Assembly: GCF_023502145.1 (NCBI RefSeq)
Contig: NZ_JAMFLI010000016.1
Location: 1 to 39,908 of the forward strand
Direction: 5' to 3'
Origin: Craterilacuibacter sp. RT1T
GTDB taxonomy: Bacteria > Pseudomonadota > Gammaproteobacteria > Burkholderiales > Chromobacteriaceae
Length of the DNA: 39,908 nt
The notes beneath the pieces were generated by a model, which had not been told where the DNA came from, did no database searches, and worked only from the letters and a program-made list of their open reading frames with translations. How positions within the stretch are numbered: the first letter of the stretch is position 1; each line of letters begins with the position of its first letter. A program made the translations under genes and the position numbers. Of this stretch, positions 24,542-32,529 are shown in pieces.

Positions 24542-24979
24542 ATGCTTAACCTGGGCAAAATTGACCATATTCATGTGCGGGTCGATGATATGGCACGCGC
24601 GCTGACCTGGTATCAGCGTGTGTTGGGCCTGGGGCCGGATGCGCGCATACGCAAGGCCAATGGCAGCACCATGCTGGCCAATAACTCGGGGTCGATACGT
24701 TTGGCGCTTACGCTGCAAAGTGCACCGGCTTGCGCGCCCGGCTCGGTGTCGTTTGTGGTGGGTGGGCAGGAGTTTTTGGAGTGGTTGGACCAGCTAGCCG
24801 GCGAGCGGGTCAAGGATAGTGCGGGTGAGACGGTGGCGCGCGACTCGGTCGAAGATCACGCCAGCTATCTGTCGGTGGCTTTTGTCGACCCTTTCGGCAA
24901 CCCGTACGAAATCATCAGCTACGACTACACCTGGCTTGCCGGCAAGCTCAAACTGGCTAGTCGCAGCATTGCAGGCTGA
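24542..24979 (+). CDS. VOC-superfamily protein (glyoxalase/dioxygenase-like)
   Basis: A 145-residue single-chain protein with two vicinal-oxygen-chelate beta-alpha-beta-beta-beta units. GKIDHIHVRVDDMARALTWYQRVLGL is the classic start with a His metal ligand, and the C-terminal DHASYLSVAFVDPFGNPYEIISYD carries the likely Glu ligand. Such proteins bind divalent metals for isomerase, lyase or dioxygenase chemistry, or act as resistance proteins. Substrate cannot be inferred here. The start ATG24542 follows AAAAGGGGATGAC. It faces mnmA convergently across a shared bidirectional terminator. Confidence 0.82.
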   Translation: MLNLGKIDHIHVRVDDMARALTWYQRVLGLGPDARIRKANGSTMLANNSGSIRLALTLQSAPACAPGSVSFVVGGQEFLEWLDQLAGERVKDSAGETVARDSVEDHASYLSVAFVDPFGNPYEIISYDYTWLAGKLKLASRSIAG

Positions 24980-24995
24980 TAAGTCAGGTCGATTC

Positions 24996-25029
24996 AAAAA
25001 TGGGGCACGCGCTGCGTGCCCCATTTTTT
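24996..25029. terminator. Bidirectional terminator between the VOC gene and mnmA
   Basis: A perfect stem GGGGCACGC/GCGTGCCCC with flanking AAAAAT and ATTTTTT allows termination of both convergent transcripts. The loop is only GCT. Confidence 0.88.
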
Positions 25030-25033
25030 ATGG

Positions 25034-26110
25034 TTACATGATGATGCCGCCGCCCAGGCAGATATCGCCGTCGTACAGTACGGCAGACTGGCCTGGCGTC
25101 ACCGCCCATTGTGCCTGGCTAAAGGCGAGCGTGGTCTGGCCGTCGATGACCGGGCTTAAGGTACAGGCCGCATCCGCCATACGGTAACGGGTCTTGGCCT
25201 GATAGTCGCCGGCTTCCGGTGCGCCGTCCAGCGTCCATGACAGGTCAGCCATGGACAATGTGGTCTTCAGCAGCAGCGGGTGGTCATGGCCCTGCACCAC
25301 GATCAGCCGGTTGGCCGGGATATCCTTACCCGCGACAAACCACGGCTCGCCATTACTGTCCTTGGATCCGCCGATATTCAGCCCCTTGCGCTGGCCTAGC
25401 GTGTAATACATCAGCCCTTCGTGTTGACCCACGCGTTTGCCATCCGGCGTGATCATTTCGCCCGGGCTGGTCGGCAAGTAGCGCTTGAGAAACTCGCGGA
25501 ACGGCCGCTCACCGATAAAGCAGATGCCGGTCGAGTCCTTTTTGGCGGCGGTGGGCAGGCCTGCCTGCTCGGCCAGACGGCGTACTTCGCTCTTACGGAT
25601 ATCGCCCAGCGGGAACAGTGCCTTGGCCAGCTGCGATTGTTGCAGGCGGTACAGGAAGTAACTCTGATCCTTGGTTTCGTCCACGCCCTTCATCAGGTAG
25701 TGGCGGCCATCGCGCTCCAGCTTGCGCGCATAGTGGCCGGTGGCGATGCAGTCGGCTCCCAGTTCCATCGCGTAGTCGAGGAAGGCTTTAAACTTGATTT
25801 CGGCATTGCACAGCACGTCCGGGTTGGGCGTGCGTCCGGCCGAATACTCCTTGAGGAAGTACGAGAACACCCGGTCCTTGTATTCCTTGGCAAAGTTGAC
25901 GATTTCCATGTCGATGCCGACGATGTCGGCGACGCTCATCGCATCCAGCGCATCTTGCTTGATCGAGCAAAACTCGTCGTCGTTGTCGTCTTCCCAGTTT
26001 TGCATGAAGACGCCAATGACCTCATGTCCTTGCTGCTTGAGCAGCCAGGCTGTCACCGATGAATCCACGCCGCCGGACATGCCGACGACAATACGTTTTT
26101 TTCCCGTCAC
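25034..26110 (-). CDS. mnmA: tRNA-specific 2-thiouridylase MnmA
   Basis: A 358-residue enzyme that installs the 2-thio group on U34 of tRNA-Lys, Glu and Gln using ATP and sulfur relayed by the Tus system. The PP-loop SGGVDSS lies near residues 12-18. The catalytic cysteines are Cys101 (VLCNAEIKF) and Cys197 ([10 protein letters not shown]). GTG26110 is chosen because it overlaps the upstream stop as GTGA and starts [14 protein letters not shown] as in the family. ATG26131 would add seven residues and a 25-bp overlap. It is downstream of, and coupled to, the exported protein gene. Confidence 0.95.
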   Translation of the reverse strand: MTGKKRIVVGMSGGVDSSVTAWLLKQQGHEVIGVFMQNWEDDNDDEFCSIKQDALDAMSVADIVGIDMEIVNFAKEYKDRVFSYFLKEYSAGRTPNPDVLCNAEIKFKAFLDYAMELGADCIATGHYARKLERDGRHYLMKGVDETKDQSYFLYRLQQSQLAKALFPLGDIRKSEVRRLAEQAGLPTAAKKDSTGICFIGERPFREFLKRYLPTSPGEMITPDGKRVGQHEGLMYYTLGQRKGLNIGGSKDSNGEPWFVAGKDIPANRLIVVQGHDHPLLLKTTLSMADLSWTLDGAPEAGDYQAKTRYRMADAACTLSPVIDGQTTLAFSQAQWAVTPGQSAVLYDGDICLGGGIIM

Positions 26111-26694
26111 GGGTGGTAACCCTTCTTCCATAGTTGATACGGCACAATGACCGGCTCATGCCCGAAATCGAAAAACCAGCTGTCGACGACCCAGTTGTTG
26201 TCGTCGGCGGTTTCGATAATCCGGCTGGCGTAGTGTAGATCGATAATCCAGGGGGCGCGCCAGACCGTGTCGGCGACCCGGTGGTACTGCAGCAAGCCTT
26301 GCCCGGCAAGGTAATGCAGAAAGGTGGTGTCATTCTGGCTGTGATCAACACAGTCCATGCGCCCGTCTGCCGTGCCATCGGCCAGATTGCCGCCCTTGTC
26401 GCTCGCGATAGGCGCATGCAGCGCCGCCTCGCGATAGAGGCGCTGCACGGCCAGGCTGATTGCCGAGCGCTCTTCTTGTGCGCTGGCGACTGATTTGAAC
26501 AGCGCTGCGACTTCATTGCGCGTGTCAGTCGCCGGTAAAAAAGAAGCACTCTTGCTGCAGCCGTAATGATAACAAATAGTTAGCGCCTCGGCCTGTGTCT
26601 TGCTTGCACAGGCCAGCAGCAGGCTGCCGATAAGCAAAAGGAGAATGCGCCACGGCTTGATTGTGGCTGAGGGGATGAGGTGTGGTGCTTGCAA
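26107..26694 (-). CDS. Exported protein of unknown function preceding mnmA
   Basis: About 195 residues with an N-terminal signal sequence: [19 protein letters not shown] is a positive then hydrophobic stretch, and LLAC could be a lipobox, or cleavage could follow QAEA. The mature part has [12 protein letters not shown], an acidic-basic helical region and [20 protein letters not shown], where a Cys-Val-Asp-His cluster suggests a conserved active or metal site. I do not recognise a characterised family. No ATG gives a sensible start. TTG26694 follows AAGGATACCCGCCA and avoids running into the divergent rmlD gene, whereas ATG26829 would overlap it. The stop overlaps mnmA (GTGA). Coupling of an exported protein to a tRNA-modifying enzyme is unexplained. 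Confidence 0.7.
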   Translation of the reverse strand: MQAPHLIPSATIKPWRILLLLIGSLLLACASKTQAEALTICYHYGCSKSASFLPATDTRNEVAALFKSVASAQEERSAISLAVQRLYREAALHAPIASDKGGNLADGTADGRMDCVDHSQNDTTFLHYLAGQGLLQYHRVADTVWRAPWIIDLHYASRIIETADDNNWVVDSWFFDFGHEPVIVPYQLWKKGYHP

Positions 26695-26715
26695 TGGCGG
26701 GTATCCTTGCCAGTG

Positions 26716-26735
26716 GTAGAATCGGGAGATTCTAC
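26716..26735. promoter_or_regulatory. Palindrome between rmlD and the exported-protein gene
   Basis: GTAGAATC and GATTCTAC flank GGGA in the divergent spacer, 14 bases before the rmlD ATG. The core TAGAAT/ATTCTA also occurs at 24443-24458. It is a candidate operator controlling either or both genes. Confidence 0.4.
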
Positions 26736-26749
26736 TTGTGGAGTCAGGC

Positions 26750-27694
26750 ATGCGTCCCACTATCTTGGTTACCGGTTCCAGCGGACAGCTGGGTTTTGAA
26801 CTGCTGCGTGCGCTGGCACCTTTGGGCAAGGTTCATGCGCTGGTACGCGCCGAGTTTGATCTGGCCCGGCCCGAGCGCATGCAGGCATGGCTGGATCGGG
26901 TGCGCCCCGATATTATCGTTAATGCTGCGGCTTATACCGCAGTCGATCAGGCCGAGTCCAAGCAGGCGCTGGCTTTTGCCCTCAATGCCGCAGCGCCCGA
27001 GCTAATGGCACGCTGGGCAGGGGCGCATGGGGCGCTGATGGTGCAGTACTCTACCGACTATGTGTTTGATGGCAGCAAGAGCGGTCGCTATGTAGAAAGT
27101 GATGTGCCCGGCACCCGCATGATTTACGGCGCTAGCAAGCTGGCGGGCGAGCAGGCAGTGCTTGCGCATGCGCCGCGTTCGCTGGTGTTGCGCGTGGGCT
27201 GGCTATTCAGTGCTTTTGGTAACAACTTCCTGCACACCATTTTGCGCCTGGCGCTGGAGCGTACCTCGCTCAGCATTGTTGCCGACCAGATCGGAACGCC
27301 CACTTCCACCCAGCTGGTGGCCGATGTAACGGCCCATATGCTATCGGCCAGCCTGTCCGGCAAGCTCTCCGAGCCATGGGGCATTTACCATGTGGCGGCC
27401 GCTGGCGAGGCGAGCTGGCACGAGTATGCGCGCCATATCGTGCATGAACTGACGCTGGATGGCGTTAAGCTCGCCTGTGCAGAAGCCGATGTGCGCGCGA
27501 TTGGCAGTAGCGAATGGCCGACACCGGCGCTGCGGCCAGCCAATTCGCGGCTCGACTGCAGCAAGCTCACGCAAAACTTCGGCCTGAACTTGCCGCACTG
27601 GCACGAGGGCGTTTCATATGCGCTGGCGCAATTGCTGCGTTCTGGCGCTTTGCGCCATACGCGCTGGACTCAGGGGGCGCGGCGCGCACGCTGA
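26750..27694 (+). CDS. rmlD: dTDP-4-dehydrorhamnose reductase family protein (RmlD-like)
   Basis: A 314-residue extended short-chain dehydrogenase/reductase. The NAD(P)-binding motif is TGSSGQLG (8-15), the catalytic YxxxK is Tyr126-Lys130 in MIYGASKLAGEQ, and STDYVFDG (101-108) is typical of RmlD. RmlD reduces dTDP-4-keto-L-rhamnose to dTDP-L-rhamnose for cell-surface glycans. No rmlA, B or C is adjacent, so it might act in another sugar pathway. ATG26750 follows GGAGTCAGGC. GTG26738 is an in-frame alternative. Its 3' end is 3 bases from the convergent nudJ. Confidence 0.85.
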   Translation: MRPTILVTGSSGQLGFELLRALAPLGKVHALVRAEFDLARPERMQAWLDRVRPDIIVNAAAYTAVDQAESKQALAFALNAAAPELMARWAGAHGALMVQYSTDYVFDGSKSGRYVESDVPGTRMIYGASKLAGEQAVLAHAPRSLVLRVGWLFSAFGNNFLHTILRLALERTSLSIVADQIGTPTSTQLVADVTAHMLSASLSGKLSEPWGIYHVAAAGEASWHEYARHIVHELTLDGVKLACAEADVRAIGSSEWPTPALRPANSRLDCSKLTQNFGLNLPHWHEGVSYALAQLLRSGALRHTRWTQGARRAR

Positions 27695-27697
27695 GTG

Positions 27698-28141
27698 TTA
27701 AGCCAAAGTGTGCAGCAGCGCCAGCGGGTAGCGTGCGCCTTGATGCCAGTCATGGAGGCAGCGCATGACCAGCGGGCTACGCAGTTGCGTCTCTCGTGCC
27801 GTGATTTCGGCTAAGCTCAGCCAGTGCGCCGCGATAATGCCATCGTCCAGCGCAGAGTCATCCGGAGCGGCCGTGACGGTACCGAAGAAGGCGAAGCGCA
27901 AATAGGTTGGCTCGCCGGGCGCAAGGTAGATGCCGACCAGCCCCTGCGGCGTAAAGCGGTAGCCGGTTTCTTCCTTCACTTCGCGGCAAACGGCCTCTAG
28001 CAGGCTTTCTTGCGCTTCCAGATGTCCGGCCGGCTGGTTGTAGCGCACGCCTTGCGTGGTTTGTTCTTCGACCATCAAAAATCGCCCGTCGCGTTCGATC
28101 ACTGCGGCAACCGTGGTATTGGGTTTGAAGCGTTCGCTCAT
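27698..28141 (-). CDS. nudJ: Nudix hydrolase, NudJ-type phosphatase
   Basis: A 147-residue Nudix protein. The box GHLEAQESLLEAVCREVKEETGY begins at Gly39 and carries the expected REVKEE metal-binding residues at 53-58. The opening KPNTTVAAVIERDGRFLMVEE, the NQPAGHLE segment and the late LRSPLVMRCL motif resemble E. coli NudJ (YmfB), which hydrolyses nucleoside tri- and diphosphates and thiamine pyrophosphate precursors. In E. coli nudJ is next to mnmA. Here both are on the same strand but separated by rmlD and an exported protein. It is divergent from bfd. Confidence 0.87.
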   Translation of the reverse strand: MSERFKPNTTVAAVIERDGRFLMVEEQTTQGVRYNQPAGHLEAQESLLEAVCREVKEETGYRFTPQGLVGIYLAPGEPTYLRFAFFGTVTAAPDDSALDDGIIAAHWLSLAEITARETQLRSPLVMRCLHDWHQGARYPLALLHTLA

Positions 28142-28184
28142 GTTGTCTCCAGAAGGGCGTAGTACCTGCTTAAAATGCAGGGAT

Positions 28185-28198
28185 GCTTTCGTGAAAGC
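28185..28198. promoter_or_regulatory. Small palindrome before bfd
   Basis: GCTTTC and GAAAGC flank GT, ending six bases before the bfd ATG, so it probably lies in the mRNA leader close to the ribosome site. A TAAAAT at 28171-28176 is a possible -10 box. It is not a recognisable Fur box. Confidence 0.3.
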
Positions 28199-28203
28199 CT
28201 GTC

Positions 28204-28401
28204 ATGTATGTCTGTTTGTGTTTCCCGACGACCGAGCGCCAGATCCGTCAGGCCGTGCTCAATGGTGCCCGCCGCTTGCGGGACATTCGCCCGGTTGCCA
28301 CGCAATGCGGCAAATGCGGGCGCTGTGCCCATGCCTTGCTTAAACAGGCCAGCAAAGCCTTGCTGCCTGCGCCGTTCAATCCGCCTTGTGAACACGATTA
28401 G
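28204..28401 (+). CDS. bfd: Bacterioferritin-associated ferredoxin
   Basis: A 65-residue [2Fe-2S] protein. The ligands Cys4, Cys6, Cys35 and Cys38 (MYVCLC and TQCGKCG) match the unusual Bfd spacing. Bfd docks on bacterioferritin and donates electrons to its heme so stored Fe3+ is released as Fe2+. The bfr gene starts 46 bases downstream, making a mobilisation-storage pair in the cytoplasm. Expression of Bfd is usually raised in iron starvation, but I see no clear Fur box in the 62-bp gap to nudJ. Confidence 0.93.
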   Translation: MYVCLCFPTTERQIRQAVLNGARRLRDIRPVATQCGKCGRCAHALLKQASKALLPAPFNPPCEHD

Positions 28402-28447
28402 CCTTGCCATAATGCCCTGAACACCGCATTTACCCGGGAGGTGCGTG

Positions 28448-28918
28448 ATGCAAGGCGACAAGAAGGTGATCGAGTTCCTCAATAAGGCGCTCAGGAATGA
28501 GCTGACGGCTATCAACCAGTACTTTCTGCATGCCCGCATGTACCGTAATTGGGGGCTTAAGCATCTGGACGAGCATGAATATCATGAATCCATCGACGAG
28601 ATGAAGCATGCCGACCGCTTGATTGAGCGCATCCTGTTTCTGGAGGGGCTACCCAATTTACAGGATCTGGGGCGCTTGTATATCGGTGAGCATCCCGAGG
28701 AAATGATCGCCTGCGATCTCAAGCTGGAGATGGAAGCGATTCCGCTCTTGCGTGATGCTATCCAGTATTGCGAAAGTGTGCGCGACTATGTGACGCGTGA
28801 ATTGCTGGACGATATTCTCGCCGCCGAAGAGGAGCATGTGGACTGGCTGGAGACGCAGCAGGATCTGATTGCCCGCGTCGGGGTGCATAACTACCTGCAA
28901 AGCCAGATGGGCAGCTGA
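28448..28918 (+). CDS. bfr: Bacterioferritin
   Basis: A 156-residue ferritin-like four-helix protein. All ferroxidase ligands are in family positions: Glu18, Glu51, His54, Glu94, Glu127 and His130. Met52, the axial heme ligand that distinguishes bacterioferritin, is present. It assembles into a 24-mer cage storing ferric iron. ATG28448 follows GGGAGG by six bases; GTG28445 is one codon upstream in frame. It is paired with bfd upstream and ended by a strong terminator at 28934-28958. Confidence 0.97.
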   Translation: MQGDKKVIEFLNKALRNELTAINQYFLHARMYRNWGLKHLDEHEYHESIDEMKHADRLIERILFLEGLPNLQDLGRLYIGEHPEEMIACDLKLEMEAIPLLRDAIQYCESVRDYVTRELLDDILAAEEEHVDWLETQQDLIARVGVHNYLQSQMGS

Positions 28919-28933
28919 AGCGTTTAGATAATG

Positions 28934-28958
28934 AAAAGCCGGCGCGAGCCGGCTTTTT
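28934..28958. terminator. Bidirectional terminator between bfr and the ydgA-like gene
   Basis: AAAAGCCGGC pairs with GCCGGCTTTTT around GCGA. Symmetric A and T flanks serve both convergent genes. Confidence 0.88.
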
Positions 28959-28975
28959 ATGGGTTTATATTGCGA

Positions 28976-30556
28976 TTACAACGCGGCGCTCGCGTCCGTT
29001 GGTAGCGGATCTTCCTTCTCTTCCCATGGCAGTGCCACTTTTTGCTGGTTGATCTTCAGTACGCCGCCCTGAAAGTCCAGCTTGGTGGAAACCTGCTTGC
29101 CATCAAGTTTGATCAGCTTCTTGTCTGCCCATTCGGCCAACTGGGCATCCAGCAGGCTCTTGGCCAGGTCGTCGATCTCGGCCATATCCGGCTGGTCTTC
29201 TGCGCTGGCATCAACAGTGAACAGGTTGCGTGCCTGTGCCACGACCATGGTTTCCAGTGCCGGTTTAGGCAGCGAGACATCGGCGTCGACAATAAAGCGG
29301 CTGATAAAGGTCAGCGGCGATTTAAGATCGGCCTCCTGAAAGCCCTTGATCGCCATGGAGCCGGTCAGCGAACTCATGCCGCTAGGCAAGCCCAGTTCAA
29401 GCTGGTGTACGACCAGCTTGGGATCGTTTTGCAGCAGCGGTACGCCATTTTTCAGGATGGTATCGATATAGCGTTTGCGCATATCGGCCGGTGCGATGTT
29501 TTCGAACGGGATCTTGGATAGCTCCTGATCCAGCTTGACCAGTGTCGGACCGTGCAGGTGATTGGCCGAGATGTCGAGCTTGAGCGGGCCATATTTCTGC
29601 TCGTCGTAGCGGAAAGTCTCAAAGCCCAGCTTGCCGCGCGTATTGACGAACTGATCCTGCTCGCTGGTGACAATCTGGTAGTTCAGCTTGGTCAGTTCGA
29701 CATTGGATGGCTTAAGTTCGCCCGACGGGTTGATGAATTCGCCCACCCTGACCCGCGTCACCAGATAAATCAGCTCGTTCAGCTTGATGCTGTAAGGAAT
29801 GGCCTCTTTCCAGCCCAGCTTGACGTTATTGACGTTCAGCTCGCCAGAGCCCAGACGCACGCCACTATCGCCGGGGCGCACATCGGATACATAACGTACG
29901 CCGTCAAAAGCAAAGCGTCCCTTGCTGGCCGCATCCAGGGCAAAGCCTGGCGAGTCGGCTTCCAGCAGATATTCCTTGAAGCCGCGTCCGTAATCCACCT
30001 TGAGGTCGAAACCCTGCCAGTTCATTTTGACGCCGGCCAGCGTCTCTTCGTAGTCAAACTTGGGAATATTGACTTTCAGCTCGCCGCCACCGCCAAAGCC
30101 CAGGCGGTTGGTCACGGTAATCGGCTCGGCTTCGCCGAAGAAGCGCGACAGTGTTTTGCGGGTCGCCGGGCTCATATCGAACTCGGTGGTGACCAGTGCA
30201 CGGGCCGGCATCAGGTTGAAGTTGGCAAGACCGGGCAGCGGGCCGTGCTGGATCTTGTTGGTATAACGCAGCGTGCCACCCAAAAGCGGGCGCAGATTAT
30301 CGGGCAGCGCACCCAGATAAGGGCCGAGCAGGCGCTTGTTCAGCTCAAGCTCGGTGGTTTCGGTCGAGGAAAACCAGCCGCGCTGGTAGCTATGCGACTT
30401 GATGGTAAACATCGACATGGAAGCCAGCAGTTTATGCTGTTCGGCCAGTGTGGCTTCGGCTTTGATGCCTGCCCAATAGGAGAAGCCGCCATACAGGGCG
30501 GCAAGGGAGGCTGCTGTTGCTGCAGCCAGTTTCCAGCTTTGCTTCTTGATATTCAC
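28976..30556 (-). CDS. YdgA/DUF945-family protein
   Basis: About 526 residues. One N-terminal hydrophobic anchor (KLAAATAASLAALYGGFSYWAG) is followed by a long periplasmic region of repeated beta-rich DUF945 character. Landmarks are HSYQRGWFSSTETTELEL near residue 53-70, LFTIKSHS-type strands and many alternating strands to the end. E. coli YdgA belongs to the same family; its function is poorly known. GTG30556 is preferred because it places the anchor immediately at the start, as in YdgA. ATG30589 and ATG30628 are in-frame alternatives. It is divergent from the desaturase. Confidence 0.8.
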   Translation of the reverse strand: MNIKKQSWKLAAATAASLAALYGGFSYWAGIKAEATLAEQHKLLASMSMFTIKSHSYQRGWFSSTETTELELNKRLLGPYLGALPDNLRPLLGGTLRYTNKIQHGPLPGLANFNLMPARALVTTEFDMSPATRKTLSRFFGEAEPITVTNRLGFGGGGELKVNIPKFDYEETLAGVKMNWQGFDLKVDYGRGFKEYLLEADSPGFALDAASKGRFAFDGVRYVSDVRPGDSGVRLGSGELNVNNVKLGWKEAIPYSIKLNELIYLVTRVRVGEFINPSGELKPSNVELTKLNYQIVTSEQDQFVNTRGKLGFETFRYDEQKYGPLKLDISANHLHGPTLVKLDQELSKIPFENIAPADMRKRYIDTILKNGVPLLQNDPKLVVHQLELGLPSGMSSLTGSMAIKGFQEADLKSPLTFISRFIVDADVSLPKPALETMVVAQARNLFTVDASAEDQPDMAEIDDLAKSLLDAQLAEWADKKLIKLDGKQVSTKLDFQGGVLKINQQKVALPWEEKEDPLPTDASAAL

Positions 30557-30702
30557 GAAACCTGCTCTGCGTTGAGTCCAGAGTGGCATCTTACAATACT
30601 CGTTGCCGGCTGACGATGGCCTTGCCACGCAATAAACATAGCCATGCCATAAAAATAAACGATAGAATCGAGCAATCTGTCTAATAAGGGTGCGAACGCA
30701 AG

Positions 30703-31881
30703 ATGCAGTGGCTTAACGGTTTGATTGATCTGCCCTGGTGGGGCTATATCCTGGTAGGGCTGGGGCTGACCCATATCACTATCGCATCAGTGACTATTTT
30801 CCTGCATCGCCATCAGGCGCACCGCGCGCTGGACTTGCACCCTCTAGCCAGCCATTTCTTCCGTTTCTGGTTATGGCTGACTACCGGTCAGGTGACCAAG
30901 GAATGGGCGGCTATCCACCGCAAGCATCATGCCAAGTGTGAAACGGCGGAAGATCCGCATAGCCCGGTAGTGCTGGGCATACGCAAGGTGCTATGGCAGG
31001 GCTATGAGCTGTATCGTACCGCCTGCAAGGATAAAAGCATTATGGATAAGTTCGGCCATGGCACGCCGGACGACTGGCTCGAGCGCAATATTTACACCCG
31101 CCATAGCGACAAGGGTGTGGTGCTGATGCTGGTGATCAATCTGGTGCTGTTCGGGCCGATCGGTCTGAGCATCTGGGCGGTACAGATGTTGTGGATTCCA
31201 TTCTGGGCTGCCGGCGTGATTAACGGTATCGGCCACTACTGGGGTTACCGCAATTTCGAGAACGAGGATGCAGCCACCAATATCGTGCCTTGGGGCATTC
31301 TGGTCGGGGGCGAAGAATTGCACAACAACCACCACACTTTTGGCACTTCGGCCAAGCTGTCGTACAAGTGGTTCGAGTTTGACATCGGCTGGATGTATAT
31401 CCGCATTCTCGAAATCCTGCATCTGGCCCGTGTGCGCAAAGTCGCGCCGCGCCTGATTGTGGATGCCAACCGCAATGTGGTGACGGCAGACAGCCTGCAG
31501 GCGGTGATTGCCAACCGTTATGCCATCGCCGCACGCTATGCGCGCGAGCTTAAGGCGGTGACGCATGCCGAGCTGGCCAAAATTCATCTGCCCGAACTGA
31601 AGGGACAGGCGGGCGCCAAGATGAAGATCTGGCTTAAGCAGGATGCCAAGGATACGCCGCCGCTTGAACGCGAACAGTTGGCGCAGGTGCTGGCGCACAG
31701 CGATGTACTGGCAACGGTCTATAGCATGCGTCAGGAGCTGACCCGCTTGTGGGAGCGCTCGGCGTTAACGAGTGAACAGCTGGTCAGGGAGTTGCAGGAC
31801 TGGTGTATGCGTGCCGAGCAAAGCGGTATTGCTGCGCTGGAAGAATTCAGCCGTAAATTGCGCGGCGCTTCGCTGGCCTGA
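30703..31881 (+). CDS. Membrane fatty-acid desaturase (acyl-CoA/acyl-lipid delta-9 type)
   Basis: A 392-residue di-iron membrane desaturase. Three histidine clusters are complete: HRHQAH (35-40), HRKHH (72-76) and HNNHH (207-211). Membrane pairs lie near 10-35 and 135-175. It introduces a double bond into saturated acyl chains, adjusting membrane fluidity, and needs an electron donor. The C-terminal 120 residues are a soluble helical extension. The start ATG30703 has only a weak ribosome site (GAACGCAAG). TAGAAT at 30662-30667 is a possible -10 box. A strong terminator follows. Confidence 0.92.
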   Translation: MQWLNGLIDLPWWGYILVGLGLTHITIASVTIFLHRHQAHRALDLHPLASHFFRFWLWLTTGQVTKEWAAIHRKHHAKCETAEDPHSPVVLGIRKVLWQGYELYRTACKDKSIMDKFGHGTPDDWLERNIYTRHSDKGVVLMLVINLVLFGPIGLSIWAVQMLWIPFWAAGVINGIGHYWGYRNFENEDAATNIVPWGILVGGEELHNNHHTFGTSAKLSYKWFEFDIGWMYIRILEILHLARVRKVAPRLIVDANRNVVTADSLQAVIANRYAIAARYARELKAVTHAELAKIHLPELKGQAGAKMKIWLKQDAKDTPPLEREQLAQVLAHSDVLATVYSMRQELTRLWERSALTSEQLVRELQDWCMRAEQSGIAALEEFSRKLRGASLA

Positions 31882-31902
31882 GCCGGCTCGTTGTCGTGCG
31901 TG

Positions 31903-31929
31903 CGGCCTCCCATGCGGGAGGCCGTTTTT
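31903..31929 (+). terminator. Rho-independent terminator of the desaturase gene
   Basis: CGGCCTCCC (31903-31911) pairs with GGGAGGCCG (31916-31924) around ATGC, followed by TTTTT. Confidence 0.9.
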
Positions 31930-31985
31930 CATTTGGGCGGCAGACCGCTACACTAGCGTTTTTTGCTCTGTATTAAAGGATGGCA

Positions 31986-32333
31986 ATGTCTCTTTATCGT
32001 CACAAGGCTGGTGCGCGTCTGGCCGAAGCCGTGGTCAGCAATGGCCTGATTTTTATGGCGGGTCAGGTGCCGGAGAACGTGGATGCGGATGCCGAAGCGC
32101 AAACGGCCAATGTCTTGGCCCAGATCGATACCTTGCTGGCGGAGCTGGATTCAAGCAAGGCCAAGCTGGTGGATGCCACGATTTATCTGGCTGACCTGGC
32201 CGATTACGCTGCGATGAATGCCGCGTGGGATGCATGGGTGATTCCGGGCCAGACCCCGGCGCGCGCCACGGTACAGGCTAAGCTCGCCAATCCGGCATGG
32301 AAAGTGGAAATCAAGATTGTCGCCGAGCGCTGA
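31986..32333 (+). CDS. RidA/YjgF-family protein
   Basis: A 115-residue chorismate-mutase-like fold of the RidA (endoribonuclease L-PSP) family, which hydrolyses reactive enamine/imine intermediates. The segments GLIFMAGQVPEN, DATIYLADLADYAAMNAAWDAWV and PARATVQAKLANPAWKVEIKIVA are typical, including the catalytic Arg in ARATV and a downstream Glu. ATG31986 is 5 bases after AAAGGA; ATG31980 is too close to it. It belongs to a non-archetypal subgroup judging by VVSNGLIFMAG. A strong terminator follows. Confidence 0.88.
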   Translation: MSLYRHKAGARLAEAVVSNGLIFMAGQVPENVDADAEAQTANVLAQIDTLLAELDSSKAKLVDATIYLADLADYAAMNAAWDAWVIPGQTPARATVQAKLANPAWKVEIKIVAER

Positions 32334-32350
32334 TAGATGCACCGCTAAAA

Positions 32351-32390
32351 GACAAAACCCCCGTGGCGATGCCCGGGGGTTTTGTCTTAG
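32351..32390 (+). terminator. Terminator after the RidA gene
   Basis: A 13-bp stem (GACAAAACCCCCG and complement, 32351-32363 with 32374-32386) with the T run inside the right arm. It ends at the border of the palindromic element at 32389. Confidence 0.85.
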
Positions 32391-32529
32391 AACCTGTTCA
32401 CGATCTGCTGCGCATCGGCGATACGGCGTTAAAAACAGCTTCGAAATGCTCATGTACCACCTGTACATTCCGCTTTCTCAGTCGTTTTCGCCTTGTCTCG
32501 CCTCGCTCGCGAGGGCGTGAACACGCTCT
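32389..32529. repeat. 141-bp imperfect-palindrome intergenic repeat element
   Basis: Ends AGAACCTGTTCACG and CGTGAACACGCTCT are inverted repeats with two mismatches in 14. Inside, GCGATACGGCG pairs with CGCCTTGTCTCGC-like sequence, AAAAC with GTTTT, and ATGTAC (32452-32457) with GTACAT at the centre around CACCT. The whole unit folds back on itself. It contains no ORF and abuts the emrB stop codon. I recognise this type of sequence as a dispersed intergenic element of betaproteobacterial genomes. Only one copy is seen here. Confidence 0.7.
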
